A DNA stretch of 64,000 bases. It comes from Pleurodeles waltl (Eukaryota > Chordata > Amphibia > Caudata > Salamandridae). Location of the stretch: contig NC_090444.1 in NCBI RefSeq assembly GCF_031143425.1, forward strand, positions 56,849,533-56,913,532, written 5' to 3'. Of this stretch, positions 45,331 through 57,802 are shown in pieces; within the stretch, counting starts at the first letter, position 1, and every line of letters begins with the position of its first letter. The notes below the pieces were generated by a model. That model saw only the letters and a list, made by a program, of their open reading frames with translations. It was not told the origin of the DNA and ran no database searches. The position numbers were made by a program, and so were the translations under genes.

Positions 45331-47290
45331 TACCTGTAAATAGCTGATGTTGTCAGGTAAAATAATATCTTAATATCACTTTGGCTGATCTTGTATGTAA
45401 AGAAATCAAATCTCAGAATAATAATGGCACACTTGCTTGAAAAAAACAGTAATGGCAACTTGTTCATCTTTGCTCTCAGTGATACTATGTAAATTAGCAA
45501 ATCCCAAACTTGTTTCATGTTTTATTTATAATGTCCCACCATTGAATGTTCACTGACTTGTGACCCTATATTGTGCTTCTAATAAGTAGCTCAATTTGCT
45601 AATGTGTGCTACTGGAGTCGCAATTCATTTGTGTCCCTCACTGTGGCCCCCGTGTAGATTTGCGACTGAGTCGTGACTCCAGTCGAGGGGATGTGAATAT
45701 ATTTATCATAATTTTTACATAATATTTTATGTACAGCAAAGATCATTTTTTGGAATACATGAATAGTGTAAAATGTTTAATGTTAGGTTTAACATGTTAG
45801 GTTTTGAAATCTAAAATTATGAAAAAAGGAATAGGCTATCTGGTTTAAAAAATGCAATGCTGTGCTTGTCAAAATGTTTTTTTGTACGGAGTACTACCAA
45901 CCCTTGTTTGTTGTCTTCTTTCTTTCTTAAGCACCCAAGGTAAGAAGGCACCTGGGTCAGCCGCCACAACCAATAACATGCGACAAGTGTGACTGCGGCG
46001 ACAAACACCACCAGTGCCACAGCAGAAGGTTGTGCTGCCCCCTATAAATCATGTTCATTATTTCCTACTTTCTATTCCCACTACTAAATTATGTCCCTGT
46101 GTGTACTTACAAGTTTTTTTTTTCAACTTCAATTGGATGTTATCCCTGCATTTGTTTTCTATATTTCCTGTTTCCACAGTTGACTTTCTCCTGCCTGTAG
46201 CTTTCTTCTGCATCCTTTTTTTGTAAGCGTCTCCTCACCCCTCTTTTATATATCTTGTTGTTGTTGTGTAGTACTAAGAGGAGAAAAGATGTTTGATAAT
46301 GTGAAGAGGATAACAACAAGGCCTACTTACTATATTATCACACATGTTGGTTTTTTTCTTGATCAAGCAGTCAAAAAGTACAGGGTCTTATACAAGCAAT
46401 TCCATGACAGTGCAGCATGGCAGGAATAAGATACCCCAACCATTACCACGTGTCCTTTGCATTCCCGTCAACCTCTTATTCTTCCATTGCCTTATGTCCT
46501 TCACTTATCATCCCTCCATTAGGAGAAAAAAGAAGTGCCTGATCGGCATAATGACTACCTAGATTTTTAAGTGTTCCCAAGCCTCGAAGAAAGTTACAGA
46601 ATCCTACCTAAACAATTACTTTCAATAAAAGAAGATACTAATAGATGGCTGGTCTAGCTATAGTGAGGTATTGATGTTGTATCTTGTGCAAAATAAATAC
46701 TTAGGTGGCCAAACTGGTATCTACAATAGGGTGCATTATGTTTTTCTTTTGGTGCACATTTCACCAACAGTGCTGTCCCAAGTGCAGGGTTGTCAGAAGA
46801 GGCCAAGCCAGTTGAGGGCAGGGGAGAAGTCCCAATGTCGGTAGGGACAAGAGGTAAGTCACCTTGCTTTCTTTTTGATAAAACTGTATTTGTTAAGTGC
46901 AGCAGATATCCCCCTCATCACCTCCAGAGGTTAATCCCTACCCTCAGCATTTTGCCACCTAAAACTGCAGCATGGTTTAATTTATAGCTGCAATAGGAAC
47001 AACAGGAACACAGTGATCCTGCAATACTTCCAGTGAGACACAGGTAAGACGACAACACTGCCTGCTACATCTGATTTAATTCTACTACCGCTCATCTGTC
47101 TGTCATTTTCACCCAGTGTATAGTCACTGAGTTGTCACTTTCCCTTACGATTTCACAGATATGAGTCCCACTGTGTGACATCTGCTTTGTTTCCGCATGG
47201 ACTAGAGATGTGTGACATAGGTATGTTGACATTACATTTGATTTAGCATTTTGCCACTGTTATTGTAAATACACATTTTCGAAAGCACAG
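45331..47290. other. No gene recognised; one exon-like piece
   Basis: Positions 45,597-45,686 hold a small inverted repeat ('actggagtcgcaa' against 'ttgcgactgagtcgtgactccagt'). Positions 46,771-46,853 form an open piece between an acceptor-like 'caccaacag' and a donor 'gaggtaagt', encoding GLSEEAKPVEGRGEVPMSVG. No family was recognised. Confidence 0.35.
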
Positions 47291-47387
47291 ACTGACTCCA
47301 GATTTATTTGTGATTTAAGGGTGTTCATTGTAGTGCTCAATAGTGGAGTGGGTTGTAAAATGGTCATGGGTGATGGTGGAGGAATGT

Positions 47388-48337
47388 TCATGGCAGAGTC
47401 CAGTCTATTAGTCTCACAGGTGTATTGTCCAAAGGGGCATAGGAAGTGGAGCTGGGGCAGTTGATGGATGGACAGGGGACAAAGTGGGACAAAAGGATGA
47501 CAATCAGGGTGGTCTCATTTCTTGGTGGACCCTTGGCATTGTTCTCTGTCTTTGTCCTGGATCTCAGGGACCGCTTGCGGTGTGGTTCTCCATCTGCAGG
47601 GGGTGGGGTGCTGGTGTGGTGGCCCTGTGGCGGTGCCTCTTGTCCACTAGAGCCGGCGGAGGTGGTGGCCAGTTCATCGTCCAGGCTAGTGTCAGGGACC
47701 CCTTGTTGTACCACAGTATCCCTCCTGGTGTTGATGAGTTCCTTCAGCACCCCTACAATGGTGCCCAGGGTGGAATTGATGGATTTGAGTTCCTCCCTGA
47801 ACCCCAAAAACTGTTCCTCCTGCAGCCGCTGGGTCTCCTGAAACTTGGCCAGTACCGTTGCCATTGTCTGCTGGGAATGGTGGTAGGCTCCCATGATGTT
47901 GGAGAGGGCCTCGTGGAGAGTGGGTTCCCTGGACCTCTCCTCCCTCTGTCGCACAGCAGGCCTGCCAGTTCCCCTGTGTTCCTGGGCCTCTGTCCCCTGG
48001 ACCGTGTGCCCACTACCACTGCCCCCAGGTCCCTGGTGTTGTTGGGGTGGTGGGTTAGCCTGGGTTCCCTGTAGTGGTGGACACACTGCTGATTGATGTG
48101 TCCTGGGGACAGAGGTATAGGCCCGCTGGATAGGTGCTGTGCTGGTGTTTCCAGATGAGGCAAGCTCTGTAGTGGCCTGTGCCAGTGTGAGGGGAACTGA
48201 CTGTCCCGAGGTCCCAGATGGGCCGGGCTGGTCATCTTGATCCAGTTGGACAGAGCTGCTTTCATCACTGTGGGCCTCTTCTGTGGGTGGAGTGGACATA
48301 TCTGGATCCTCCTGTCCGGTGACGTTGGGTAGGGGTC
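47388..48337 (-). CDS. Harbinger D Myb-like gene, exon 2 (open)
   Basis: The exon follows an acceptor 'cacctctgcag' and stays open to a TAA at 47,388. It reads EEAHSDESSSVQLDQDDQPG, a Gly/Pro/Gln linker, REPTLHEALSNIMGAYHHSQ, KFQETQRLQEEQFLGFREEL, KSINSTLGTIVGVLKELINT (a likely coiled coil), then SLRSRTKTENNAKG, a basic tail. It is the intact version of the broken exon 2 of Harbinger B. The gene as a whole is still damaged because exon 1 has a frameshift. Confidence 0.75.
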
Positions 48338-48662
48338 CTGCAGAGGTGTAAAGGCATGATTATTGCATCTGTGTGTGCCATGGTATGCAATGGGTGGGTG
48401 ACAGTGTACCCCAGTGCTTGCATTCCTGTGTAGGACCTTGTGTGATAATGGTTTAGGGGGGTGTATGGGTATGTGTAGTGGACATGCTTTGGTGATGGGT
48501 GTCCATGCTTTGGTGTTACATGCAGGGCATGGGTTTGGGATGTGTGGTTTGTGATATTGGGACATACGTGATGAGTTGGAGTGATGGGGGTGAGGGCGAG
48601 GGTGGGGGTATGTGATAGCATGCAGGTGGGTGGGGGATGAAGTAGTTAAAGGTTTGACTTAC

Positions 48663-49039
48663 CAGAGTCCATTCCTCCTGCTACTCCTGCGAGGCCCTCA
48701 GGATGCAGTATAGCCAAGACCTGTTCCTCCCATGTTGTTAGTTGTGGGGAGGAGGTGGGGGTCCGCCGCCAGTCCTCTGAACCGCAAGGTGGTGTCTTGA
48801 GACCACGGAACACACCTTCCCCGTAGGTCGTTCCACCTGTTCCTGATGTCATCCCTAGTTCTTGGGTGTTGTCCCACTGCGTTGACCCTGTCCACGATTC
48901 TTCGCCATAGCTCCATCTTCCTAGCTATGGTGGTGTACTGCACCTGTGATCCGAATAGCTGTGGTTCTACCCAGATGATTTCCTCCACCATGACCCTGAG
49001 CTCCTCCTCAGAGAACCTGGGGTGTCTTTGCGGGACCAT
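48663..49039 (-). pseudogene. Harbinger D Myb/SANT-like gene, exon 1
   Basis: The ATG at 49,039 starts RFSEEELRVMVEEIIWVEPQ and continues RRIVDRVNAVGQHPRTRDDI, RNRWNDLRGR. The whole Myb/SANT-like domain is open here, with the Trp that is a stop in Harbinger B. A frameshift near 48,820 moves the rest (TTWEEQVLAILHPEG) into another frame, and the exon ends at the donor 'tctg|gtaagt' (48,662). Confidence 0.8.
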
Positions 49040-49619
49040 GGGGTGGTGTGGGTGATGTGTGGGGTGGTATGTGTTGTGATGTGTTGGGTGATATTTAGAG
49101 GTGTGTTGTGTGAGGTTCTTGGATGTTGTGTGAGTGATGGTGTTGAGTGCCTGTGGATGCTAGTTTGTAGATGGTGGTGTCCCTCTCTGGCCCTCACTTG
49201 CAATTTTTGACGTAAGGGTTTGTGGGTGATGTGGGTGTGTATTTTATATTGCATTGGGTGTGTGGGAGTGGTGTGTGTATGTGTATCAGGTGTGTGTATT
49301 TCAAAATGTCCAATGTGGTAGTGTTTTGTAAATATGTGTGTATTTTAAGCACTGCGGTGTGTACCGCGAATGTAATACCGCGGTTGAAAGACCGCTGCGT
49401 GGATTCGTGGGTCATGATAGTGTGGGCATATTCATGTTGGCGTGATGGTGACGGTTTTGTTATCGCCAGTTTATCACTGACCTTTGGTGTGGCAGACTTG
49501 TGTGGGTGTCTGGATTTTGGCAGATTCCGAGCTGTGGGTCCTAATAACCGTGGCGGAATTCCGCAGCCAAGGCGGTGTGTTCGTGGTCTTCTGCCTATGT
49601 GTTTTCCAGTGTCCACTCA

Positions 49620-50072
49620 ATCACATACGAGTACTTCACTTCATCATTCTGTCTTTCTGTCCAAGCCTTCCTAAAATAGTAATTTCTACCTCACCATGTG
49701 ATATCTGTGCCACATATCTCTGTCTAAGTCAAGGGATATTTTATGGCCTCCATTACAGTTTGACATTTCAGTTTTTTTTGCCCTCCTCAATCAATGTGAC
49801 TAAGCAAAAGAGTAATACGTGAGCCCAATCCTTATAATTTACCTCCCTCTGGACGAATTTTCCTCACTAGCCACTGAAGGTATTTCTTGCAAAAAATCTG
49901 GGTCGGAGGCCTGGGTATGAGATGAAACTATTGGCCTGATTTAGAGATTAGTTTATGGGATACTCTGAGATAAATTAATTATATTCTATGCACTATCTCC
50001 TCTAATACAGCAGATGGGATATTCATTATCCCCCAACTGTGTGCTATCTGCCAGACTCTGTCAGACTCAGAC
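49620..50072. other. No gene recognised
   Basis: AT-rich spacer between Harbingers D and G. No features. Confidence 0.5.
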
Positions 50073-52440
50073 TAAGGGTCTCATTACGAGTTTGCCGCTC
50101 CGAGGACTGCAATGTTGGCGGTCAGGCCAAATCAGGACATTCGATATGACGCACAAAGGGTTCCGCCAAAGCACCACCAGCACCACCGGCACTGCCAGTG
50201 TGTCCAGACTGCCGCTGTCCAGTAGAGCCACCATCAGTACAGCGGAGACCATGTTTCTGGTTGACTCATTATGAGGTTTAACACCGCCAACATAACCACA
50301 GCGGTCAGACCATCACAGAATATCATATGGAAACAAAGAGAATAAAAGAAGACACTCGCCTCCTGGAATCCATACTCATCTGGAGCCGCTATGGAATCAC
50401 TACTAGACTACTAGACATCATCCGAAAGACAATGGAATCATCACCGACAAGGAAGACAACAACCTTACGCACCCACACTCACCTGTTACCTTTGTAAAAT
50501 GTACAAATTACAACTGTTACATTCCATAGGGAGAGGGATGCATGGGCTATACTCACATGTAACAGCACAGTGACAAACATACATACAGCAACAAACACAA
50601 CCACATATAAACAGCACACACACTGCAGCCACCACACACACACCACATATCCAGGACGCACACTCATGCCAGCCTCACCAATTCACATATAAAACATTAA
50701 CGAGTAACAACAGCACCACAACTGCACAAATATGTACACGTCAAACACCCACAACCAACTCTGTCCAGGAGGACCATACACATCACACAAACACACACAC
50801 ACAGTACACAACCCTATTATGTCATGAACAATGCACGCAGACTAAAACAGGGAAAGCACACAAAGCCACATATCACCCAACAGGCACACATCAACACTAA
50901 CACAACACACCACCATGTTAGCAACAACTCAGCTACATACACATACCCATCAGACAAAACACACACAATCCCTGGGGGATAAAAGCACTGCACACAACCA
51001 CACAGACTGCACGGACAATAGTGGAACCATCAAGCAGCACATGAACACAAATACTGCAACACAACCATGAACAACTCAAACCTAGGAAAGCAGAGACTGG
51101 ACAAAGATGAACATTGAAACCAACAACTGGTTGCTTTAACCTTTATGTGAATTATGTAAATTAAAAACAATGTCCAAGGCCCTAGGCCAGTACATAGCTG
51201 ATGCAAGCAGCACCAAAGACACTACATGGTTCCCTACTTCACTCCTAACTTCTATCTCATCTCCACAGGTAGGGCTTCAGAGGGGCAGGCTTAGACTTGG
51301 GAGGGGAGGTTTAGGCTTTGGCTTGGGAGGGTTTTAGGCTTGGGCTTGGGAGGGGTGAACTTCATTTGGTGGGTGAGAGGCATGGGTGCTGGCAAGGGGG
51401 TAAGGGAGGCCTTACAGGTCGAAGTGATGGCCTTGGTGAGGGAAACAGAACTTTAAGGGGTGACACAGGAGAAGAGTAGTAGGGAAAAGGTCAAACTCAG
51501 AAAGTAATGTTTTTTGGAAACACAGACGGTCATCTGAAGGGGGTATGGGTATTGGGATAAGGGAGTGGTTGTATGATGTATCAGTGTGTATGTCTTGGGT
51601 GTGTGTTTGAGGGAGGTATGATTGTGGGTATCTTTTGGTGGGTGAATGTGGGCATTTATGTTTTTTGCGCTGAGGTGGGTGGAGGTGCTGGGGGATGCTG
51701 TGGTGGGTAGGTGGCTGTCTGTTGGGGTGGTGACTACAGGTATGGTAGATGTGCCGCATGTAGGTGAGTCAGTGGTTGTGGTGTGGTACCTACGGGTGTA
51801 GTAACTGGGGTGGATGTCTGAGGATCTGCTGGGTTATGTCTGCAGGTAGGATAGGTGTGGTGGCTGGATCACTGAATATTGGTGTGATGTCTGCAGATGT
51901 GCCAGGTATTGTGTCTGTAATTCTGGGGATGGTGGGGGTGTCAGGGCAGATCGTGACTGTTGCTTTGTCTGCAGGTCGATGTTGTCTGTGTGCATGCCAG
52001 TGGTGTGTCTTGTGGTGCTTATGTTTGTCTGCGCTACCCTTGGATGTTGAGGTGGATACATGTCTGTCTGTTTGTTTGCTTTAGCTGGGTCTGGGAAAGG
52101 GGGATTGGGGCTGGGAAGAGGAAGGTGGAGTACAGTAGACAAAGGTTGACTGGCTGCTGTCAGTGTAGAGGCCAGAGCCTGAAATGAATCTCTGTAGGCC
52201 TGCCAGTGCACCATGCATGCCATCCAAGAATGCATTGCTCTAATGTATTTGACTTGCCAGTCCCTGGATGGCATTCACGATGGTTGACTGACCCACAGAG
52301 ATTGACCTCAGGAGGTCAATAGCCTCCTCACTGAGGGAAGCAGGCCTCTGACCAGGTAGATTTAGGAGAGGTCCTGAAGATGCAGGGCAGGGTCCTTCCC
52401 ACAATCCTGCCACTAACAATCCATCTAGTGTAGCTGGTAG
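50073..52440. mobile_element. Harbinger G, left end and partial gene
   Basis: TAA (50,073-50,075) is followed by 'gggtctcattacgagtttgc', close to the terminal sequence of Harbinger B. Then comes ~1 kb of CA-rich sequence without genes (50,340-51,400), then a minus-strand coding remnant (51,400-52,461). The right side is lost where the Gypsy gag begins. Confidence 0.55.
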
Positions 52441-52461
52441 TGGGAGGGGGGTCACATACAA
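51410..52461 (-). pseudogene. Harbinger G accessory protein C-terminal remnant
   Basis: The first frame (52,461-52,240) reads RPASLSEEAIDLLRSISVGQ, STIVNAIQGLASQIH, an amphipathic helix like those that end Harbinger Myb-like exons. The frames beyond are Pro/Thr/His-rich (52,274-51,834 and 51,759-51,412), with shifts between them. Assignment to a Harbinger rests on the helix and on the TIR at 50,076; the DNA-binding part is missing. Confidence 0.4.
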
Positions 52462-52479
52462 GTAGAGCTCCCTTCACAC

Positions 52480-53460
52480 CTAGATGCCAGGTCACTAGGG
52501 TTACACAAGTTAGGGAAAGATCTACTTCTGCTCATTCTCATACCACCTCACTCTCTGAAGGGTCTCACACATCCAATCCTGAGGATAACTCCCTAGATAG
52601 GGAACTCAGAAAGCTGAGACTGGAAGAGGCTAGACTGGGGCTGAAACAGCAACTGTTGGCCCTAGATAGGGAAACCTTAGCTGTGGAAAGGGAAAAATAG
52701 GGGTTGGGGTTAGTTCCCCCATGGTGGCAGCAGCATTAACAGTTTCAGAAGAAATGAGGTCAGGGAGGACAACATTAACTCCAGAAACTTACACAAAAAT
52801 GTTCCCACATACAAGGTGGGGGATGATATTCAAAAGTGGTTTGCTGTACTTGAGAGGGCCTATAAGGTTCAAAGGGTCCCTCAAAAGCATTGGGCTGCTA
52901 TACTTTGGTTGTCCTTCTCTGACAAAGGGAGGGACAGACTCATCACTGTTAGGGAGGAGGATGCAGACTACAACATTTTAAAGAATGCACTCATTGATGG
53001 ATTTGGCCTAATCACAGAGCAATACAGAATCAACCTTAGGGAAAGCAAGAAATAATCTTCACAAGATTGGGTTGACTTTGTGGACTGTTCTGTGAAAGCT
53101 TTAGAGGGTTCGTTACATGGCAGTAAAGTGTCTGATTACCAGGGCCTGTATAATCTGATTTTGAGAGAGGATATATTGAATAGTTGTGTGTCTGACTTGC
53201 TGTGCCTCAGATCTGACCTCTCACTAAGAACTGGGAAAGAAGGCAGACAAAAGGGTCAGAACAAGGGTGGCCAGAAAAGCTCATACAGGGCGTGACAAAT
53301 AAAAGAAGAAATATAGTGAAAAATCTCAGGATAAGCATGGGGATAAAAGTAAACATAAAGATCCTTCTTCAGGTCCACAACACTCCTCTGGGGGTGGGGA
53401 AAAATAATCTTCCTCTTCTTCACACTCCACACACAATAAACATCCCTAGTGCTATGTGTG
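52480..53460 (+). pseudogene. Gypsy gag with SCAN-like capsid region and zinc knuckle
   Basis: Frames in order: a charged helix (RELRKLRLEEARLGLKQQLL; 52,440-52,700), a capsid N-terminal part (GDDIQKWFAVLERAYKVQRV; 52,816-53,055), then a C-terminal part (DFVDCSVKALEGSLHGSKVS, YQGLYNLILREDILNSCVSD; 53,080-53,295). This last part has the pattern of the capsid C-terminal domain from which the vertebrate SCAN domain is thought to derive, in Gmr1-like Gypsy elements. The zinc knuckle has CYVCRGKGHRPGD, in which the last Cys is replaced. At least three frameshifts or stops occur. No 5' LTR was found. Confidence 0.7.
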
Positions 53461-54598
53461 CAGAGGTAAAGGCCATAGGCCAGGGGATAAGGCCCGCCCA
53501 GGTAAAGCCCCTGAGCCTAACACCACTAATACATCCACTTCAAACTCCAGTGCCCCTAGCAGTAGTAGTAATAGTGGTGGGACTACTGGCAACAGTCAAA
53601 CAAAAGGTGTAGTTGGGTTTACTTTTGGGTCCATCATAGAAACTGGGGTAGGTATAGAAACTCCCAAGACAGTTTCTGTTACACCTATTTGCACTGACCT
53701 TGCCAACCTGGCTGCTTGTCCCCTTAATATGGACAAGTACAAGCAGTCAATTTTAATAAATGGTGTTGAGGCCCAGGCCTACAGGGACACAGGTTCCAGT
53801 ATCACTTTGGTGATTGAAAACTTGGTGTCACCTTCACAACACCTTCTTGGACAGAAGTACCAGGTTACTGATGTCAAGAACTCCACTCAGTCCCCCACCC
53901 CCTTAGCTGTAGTGCAACTTAGTTGGGGTGGAGTTACTGCCCCAAAGCAGGTGGTGGTATCACTCAGCTTACCTGTAGACTGTCTCTTAGGTAATGACCT
54001 AGAGGCCTCAGGTTGGGCTGAGGTAGAATTTAGGACCCATGTATCCATGCTGGGTATCCCTGAGGAATTGCTTCCTCTCATTTCAGGTGATATGAAAAAG
54101 CAAAGGAGAGAAAAAGGTCTGAAATCTCAGGATCCCTCTCAACCAACAGGTAAAAACGGTATCAAAGTATCCCTTCCCCACCCTACCACTAAGGATACCA
54201 TTCCTGTGGTGGGACGAACCTCTCCTGGGGTGAAACCAGTACCAGAGGAGCCCACAGCTACCGCAGCTGGGCTCCCAGAGGTAAAAGTACCTCTCTGTGG
54301 AACCACTAAACCAGATGTGCAAAATTGCACTGTTTTAGTAAATCTGGAACAACCTTCCAGCCTTCCCAGAGAAAATTTAGTGCAGCAGCCCAGCACTACC
54401 TCTGAACTCTTACGAAAGCAGCCCTGTCCTAGTGTGGAGCTTATAGGACGGCAGCCCTGCCCTGCTCCAACCCAAGAGAAACAGCAACACTGTTCTCTCT
54501 TTCAGTCATATGGACAAACCTTTTTGCCCAGCTATGGCTTTGCTGAGACAGCATCCATGTCTAGCATTCTCATCCTTAGGACAGCAACCCTGTCTTGA
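53456..54598 (+). CDS. Gypsy aspartic protease ORF with Gln/Pro/Cys repeats
   Basis: A frame of 380 codons with no stop. After the zinc-knuckle remnant and a Ser/Asn/Gly linker it contains the retropepsin active site in AYRDTGSSITLV (about 53,787) and the second retropepsin block VDCLLGNDLEASGW (about 53,990), so the protease fold appears complete. The C-terminal third is a low-complexity region with the words KQPCPS, RQPCPAP and similar, every 10-15 residues, which continues in a second frame to 54,855. In a normal element, integrase and RT would follow; here the LTR follows directly. Translation probably needs a frameshift from gag. Confidence 0.75.
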   Translation: MCRGKGHRPGDKARPGKAPEPNTTNTSTSNSSAPSSSSNSGGTTGNSQTKGVVGFTFGSIIETGVGIETPKTVSVTPICTDLANLAACPLNMDKYKQSILINGVEAQAYRDTGSSITLVIENLVSPSQHLLGQKYQVTDVKNSTQSPTPLAVVQLSWGGVTAPKQVVVSLSLPVDCLLGNDLEASGWAEVEFRTHVSMLGIPEELLPLISGDMKKQRREKGLKSQDPSQPTGKNGIKVSLPHPTTKDTIPVVGRTSPGVKPVPEEPTATAAGLPEVKVPLCGTTKPDVQNCTVLVNLEQPSSLPRENLVQQPSTTSELLRKQPCPSVELIGRQPCPAPTQEKQQHCSLFQSYGQTFLPSYGFAETASMSSILILRTATLS

Positions 54599-57029
54599 CA
54601 TAGGCTCAGTGGAACATTCCCACTGTCCAACTTTAAAACTTACAAATAGGGACTCTGAGAATATACACTTGCACTGTTTTCTAGGTACAAATCTCCAAAC
54701 AGGGTGGTTTACATACCCACAGGGAAGTAGCCATACAGTGGATGATAAAGGAAGTAACTACTCTTTTGCAGGCCTCCTCTCTCACTTATCACCACTCAGA
54801 CAATATGGTCTCAACTGGCCAAGGTTAGCCTTATTGTCCTTCATTGGGGGGGTTATGTGAGAAAGTAGCCTCTTTCTACCATGTTTAACCCCATTTTTTG
54901 TCATGTTTGTGAGTGTTTGTCAGTGTGGTTTTACTGTCTCACTGGGATCCTGCTAGCCAGGACCCCAGTGTTCATAGTTGTGGCCTATGTGTGTTGTCAG
55001 TATGCTTGACTATGTCACTGAAGTTCAGTTAACCAGAACTCCAGTGCTTATGCTCTCTCTACTTACCAAATTTGCCACTATAGTTTAGGCACACTGGACC
55101 CCCCCTTATAAGTCCTATTTATATGGTACCTAGGTATCCAGGGCATTGGGGTTCCATGAGATCCTTATGAGCTGCAGCATTTCTTTTGCCACCCATACGG
55201 AGCTCATACAAACCTTGCCACTGCAGCCTGAGTGAAACAGTGCACACCCTATTTCACAGACATTTTTCACTGCACTAAGTAACTTATAAATCACCTATAT
55301 GTCTAACCTTCATTTACTGAAGGCTAGGTGCAAAGTTACTTTGTGTGAGGGCACCCTTACACTAGCAAAGGTGCCCCCACATCATCCAGGGCCAATTCTC
55401 TAGACTTCGTGATTGAGGGGATACCATTATAAGCAAGCTCTACATATGTGTCAGTACATATATTTAGCTTCACATGGTAACACCAAAATGGCCATGTGAG
55501 GTGTCTAAAATCATGGAATTGACCCCTTAATCCAAATCTGATATTGGGTGGGCGAATCCCATGCACCCTGGGGGCTTCACCATGGCCCCTTAGTACTGCC
55601 AAACCAGCTCTCTGAGGTTTCCACTGCAGCCCCAGCTGCTGCCACCACACAGACATGTTTCTGCCCTCCTGGGGATTAAGCAGCTCAATCCCAGGAAGGC
55701 AGAACAATGCATTTCCTTTAGGAAAGGGGTGTTACAACCTCTCCCATTGGACATAGGTGTTACAGGCATGGAAGTGGTATCCTCCCAAACCCTCTGAAAA
55801 GGCTTTGAAAGACACAAATGGTGCCCTCCTTGCACAATCCAGTCTACACCGGTTCAGGGATCCCAGTCCCTGCTCTGGCATGAAAATGGACAAAGGAAAG
55901 GGGAGTGACCACTCCCCTGTCCATCACCACCCCAGGGGTTGTGTCCAGAGCTCCTCCAGAGTGTCCCTGGTGTTAGCCATCTTGGATTCCAAGGTGTGGG
56001 GACCCAGTGCCAGCAGGTGACATCAGAGACCCCTCCTGATAGGTGCATACCTGGGTAGGTAGCCAATCCCCCTGTCAGGGCTATTTAGGGTCTCTCCTCT
56101 GAGTGCTTCCTCAGATTCAGTTTGCAAGATTCCTCAAGGACTCCTCTGCATCCTCTGCTTCAGCTTCTGACCGTCGGTACTTCTAAAGTTACCAATAGCG
56201 TCTTTCCAGTACTTTTGTCCCCACCATGACGGGCACACTGGTAACGTTTTCCTTTGCAAGATTTTGTGTCATCTCTGCTAATCGTTAAGATCTCCGTATT
56301 TCTCACATAAATAGACTCCACTATTAATTTACCAAGGCAGCTGCTATGAGGTATTATTTTACTGCTCCTGCCTTTCTCCTCATGTTAACTTTTGCTCACC
56401 ACTCACGCTATTACTAAACCTTACCGTAAATATTACATGTCGGTTGTATGTATCTATTTTGCAGATTATCAGAATGGAACTATGCTTATATAACTGTTTG
56501 CCTTAGCAAGCGGAATGTTGTCTACAGGGTATGTCTGCAGTTATATGTCATATGTTACACCTCACCTTGACAATGTTATCATTATTATCTCTCTTTAGAT
56601 TAATTCTAACCAGCACCTTCATCTTCACTTTCCCACCCCTACTGTAATACTTAGTCACAGGCACTATTAACCTTGTTCCCGTGAAAATTATCTGTTGCCT
56701 ACCATGGCTATATTCTTGTTCACACTCTGCAGGTGACTTCTTCACGCCTCCTCTTTCACCTTATTTCTCAGATTGATATTTTTCCTAGCCAGTATGAACA
56801 CAAGCACTAGAACCACCATCTTTTCTAATTTTTCACTTTTCACTTTTCTTAGCATTTCTATTTTCCTGTATCACCAATCATTGGGATAAAGTGTCTCTGA
56901 GAACCTAATCTTACTGCACGAATCCGGGTTTCCACCTCTCGGTGTTGCCTTCTCCTATCATTTTCTTTTTCAATACAATCAAATTATTTCTTCTAGTCGT
57001 ATGTTGTTTTCTTTCTTTCAGCCTTGAGA

Positions 57030-57085
57030 AAGCCCTTGCGTATGCGCCTGTGGGGCGAAACACGTGTTGGCTGACCCTTGTTTTC
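57030..57085 (+). repeat. Possible SINE or DNA-element end with GAAACACGTG word
   Basis: The words 'ccttgagaaagcccttgcg' and 'ggggcgaaacacgtgttggc' resemble a motif seen at ends of many vertebrate repeats (a 'GAAGC...CGAAACGCGT' pattern). It lies within the AT-rich part of the long LTR. The class is not resolved. Confidence 0.3.
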
Positions 57086-57781
57086 TCTCTGGACCCATCC
57101 TGTTGTATCTCAATTGGGAGTTACTTGTCTTCTAAAATAAATAATTCGAATTGGAGCAACAAAGACTTTGGCTGTAATCCTGTTCATTTAAATACACTGA
57201 ACTCATGGCACATTGATCCTCAACAAAGACTTTTTAAGTTGGACCTACCTTCTTCTTACCTTTGGTGGCCTTCTGTACCTTTCTTCTAACAGAAGAATCC
57301 ACTTTTGCACCTTCTTCTAGGTTGGCAGGGGCTCCTGTCCTCCCTGGACTCTTCTTTGACTTCTGGACTTGGTCTCCTCTCTCCACAGGTCTTTCGATCC
57401 AAGAATCTATCGTTTTTTGCTTGCTTGGTTCTTGCATAATCCTTTATCACGACTTGTAGTGTGTCCTCAGGAAACATGCTGTACTTTACTCCTGCATTCC
57501 TGGGCGCTGGGGTGGGGTACTTTGCTTACCTTTGGTGTTTTCTTCCACTCCCAGTGCCCCTCTACACACTACACATGCCTAGGGGGGAATTCGACATTTA
57601 CATTCCACTATTTTAGTATATGGTTTGTGTTGCTCCCATGCCCATTGCAATCTGTCGTATTTTCTACTGTTTGCACTATTCTATGGCTGTTTACTTACCT
57701 GGTTACCAGTGTGTATATTGTGTATAGTACTTACCTCCAGAAGGAGTATTCCCTAAAAGATAGGTTTGGCCTTGTGTCACT

Positions 57782-57802
57782 AAAATAAGGTACCTTTATT
57801 TT
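57782..57802. terminator. Palindromic polyadenylation signal in LTR
   Basis: 'aaataaggtacctttattt' reads nearly the same on both strands and contains TTTATT for the minus strand and a one-base variant of AATAAA for the plus strand. The equivalent site in the reversed LTR copy (61,718-61,740) has true AATAAA and TTTATT flanking 'ggtac'. Confidence 0.45.

Larger units (their letters stand above)
47300..49600 (-). mobile_element. Harbinger D, inverted relative of Harbinger B
   Basis: The Myb-like gene and the ~500 bp upstream of it match 17,430-19,750 in reverse orientation, including non-coding words such as 'ccacattggacaatt' against 'ccacattggacatttt' and 'ggtcagtgataaa'. The transposase part and the terminal 'ggccctca' end were not found, so the copy is truncated at both sides. 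Confidence 0.7.

Noticed and set aside
47484..48074. 196-codon plus-strand open frame
   Set aside because: It is the antisense shadow of the Myb-like exon 2 on the minus strand, which has recognisable domain order and splice sites.
51834..52274. 146-codon Pro/Ser-rich minus-strand frame as an independent gene
   Set aside because: Low-complexity extension of the Harbinger G remnant with no start, domain or splice support of its own.
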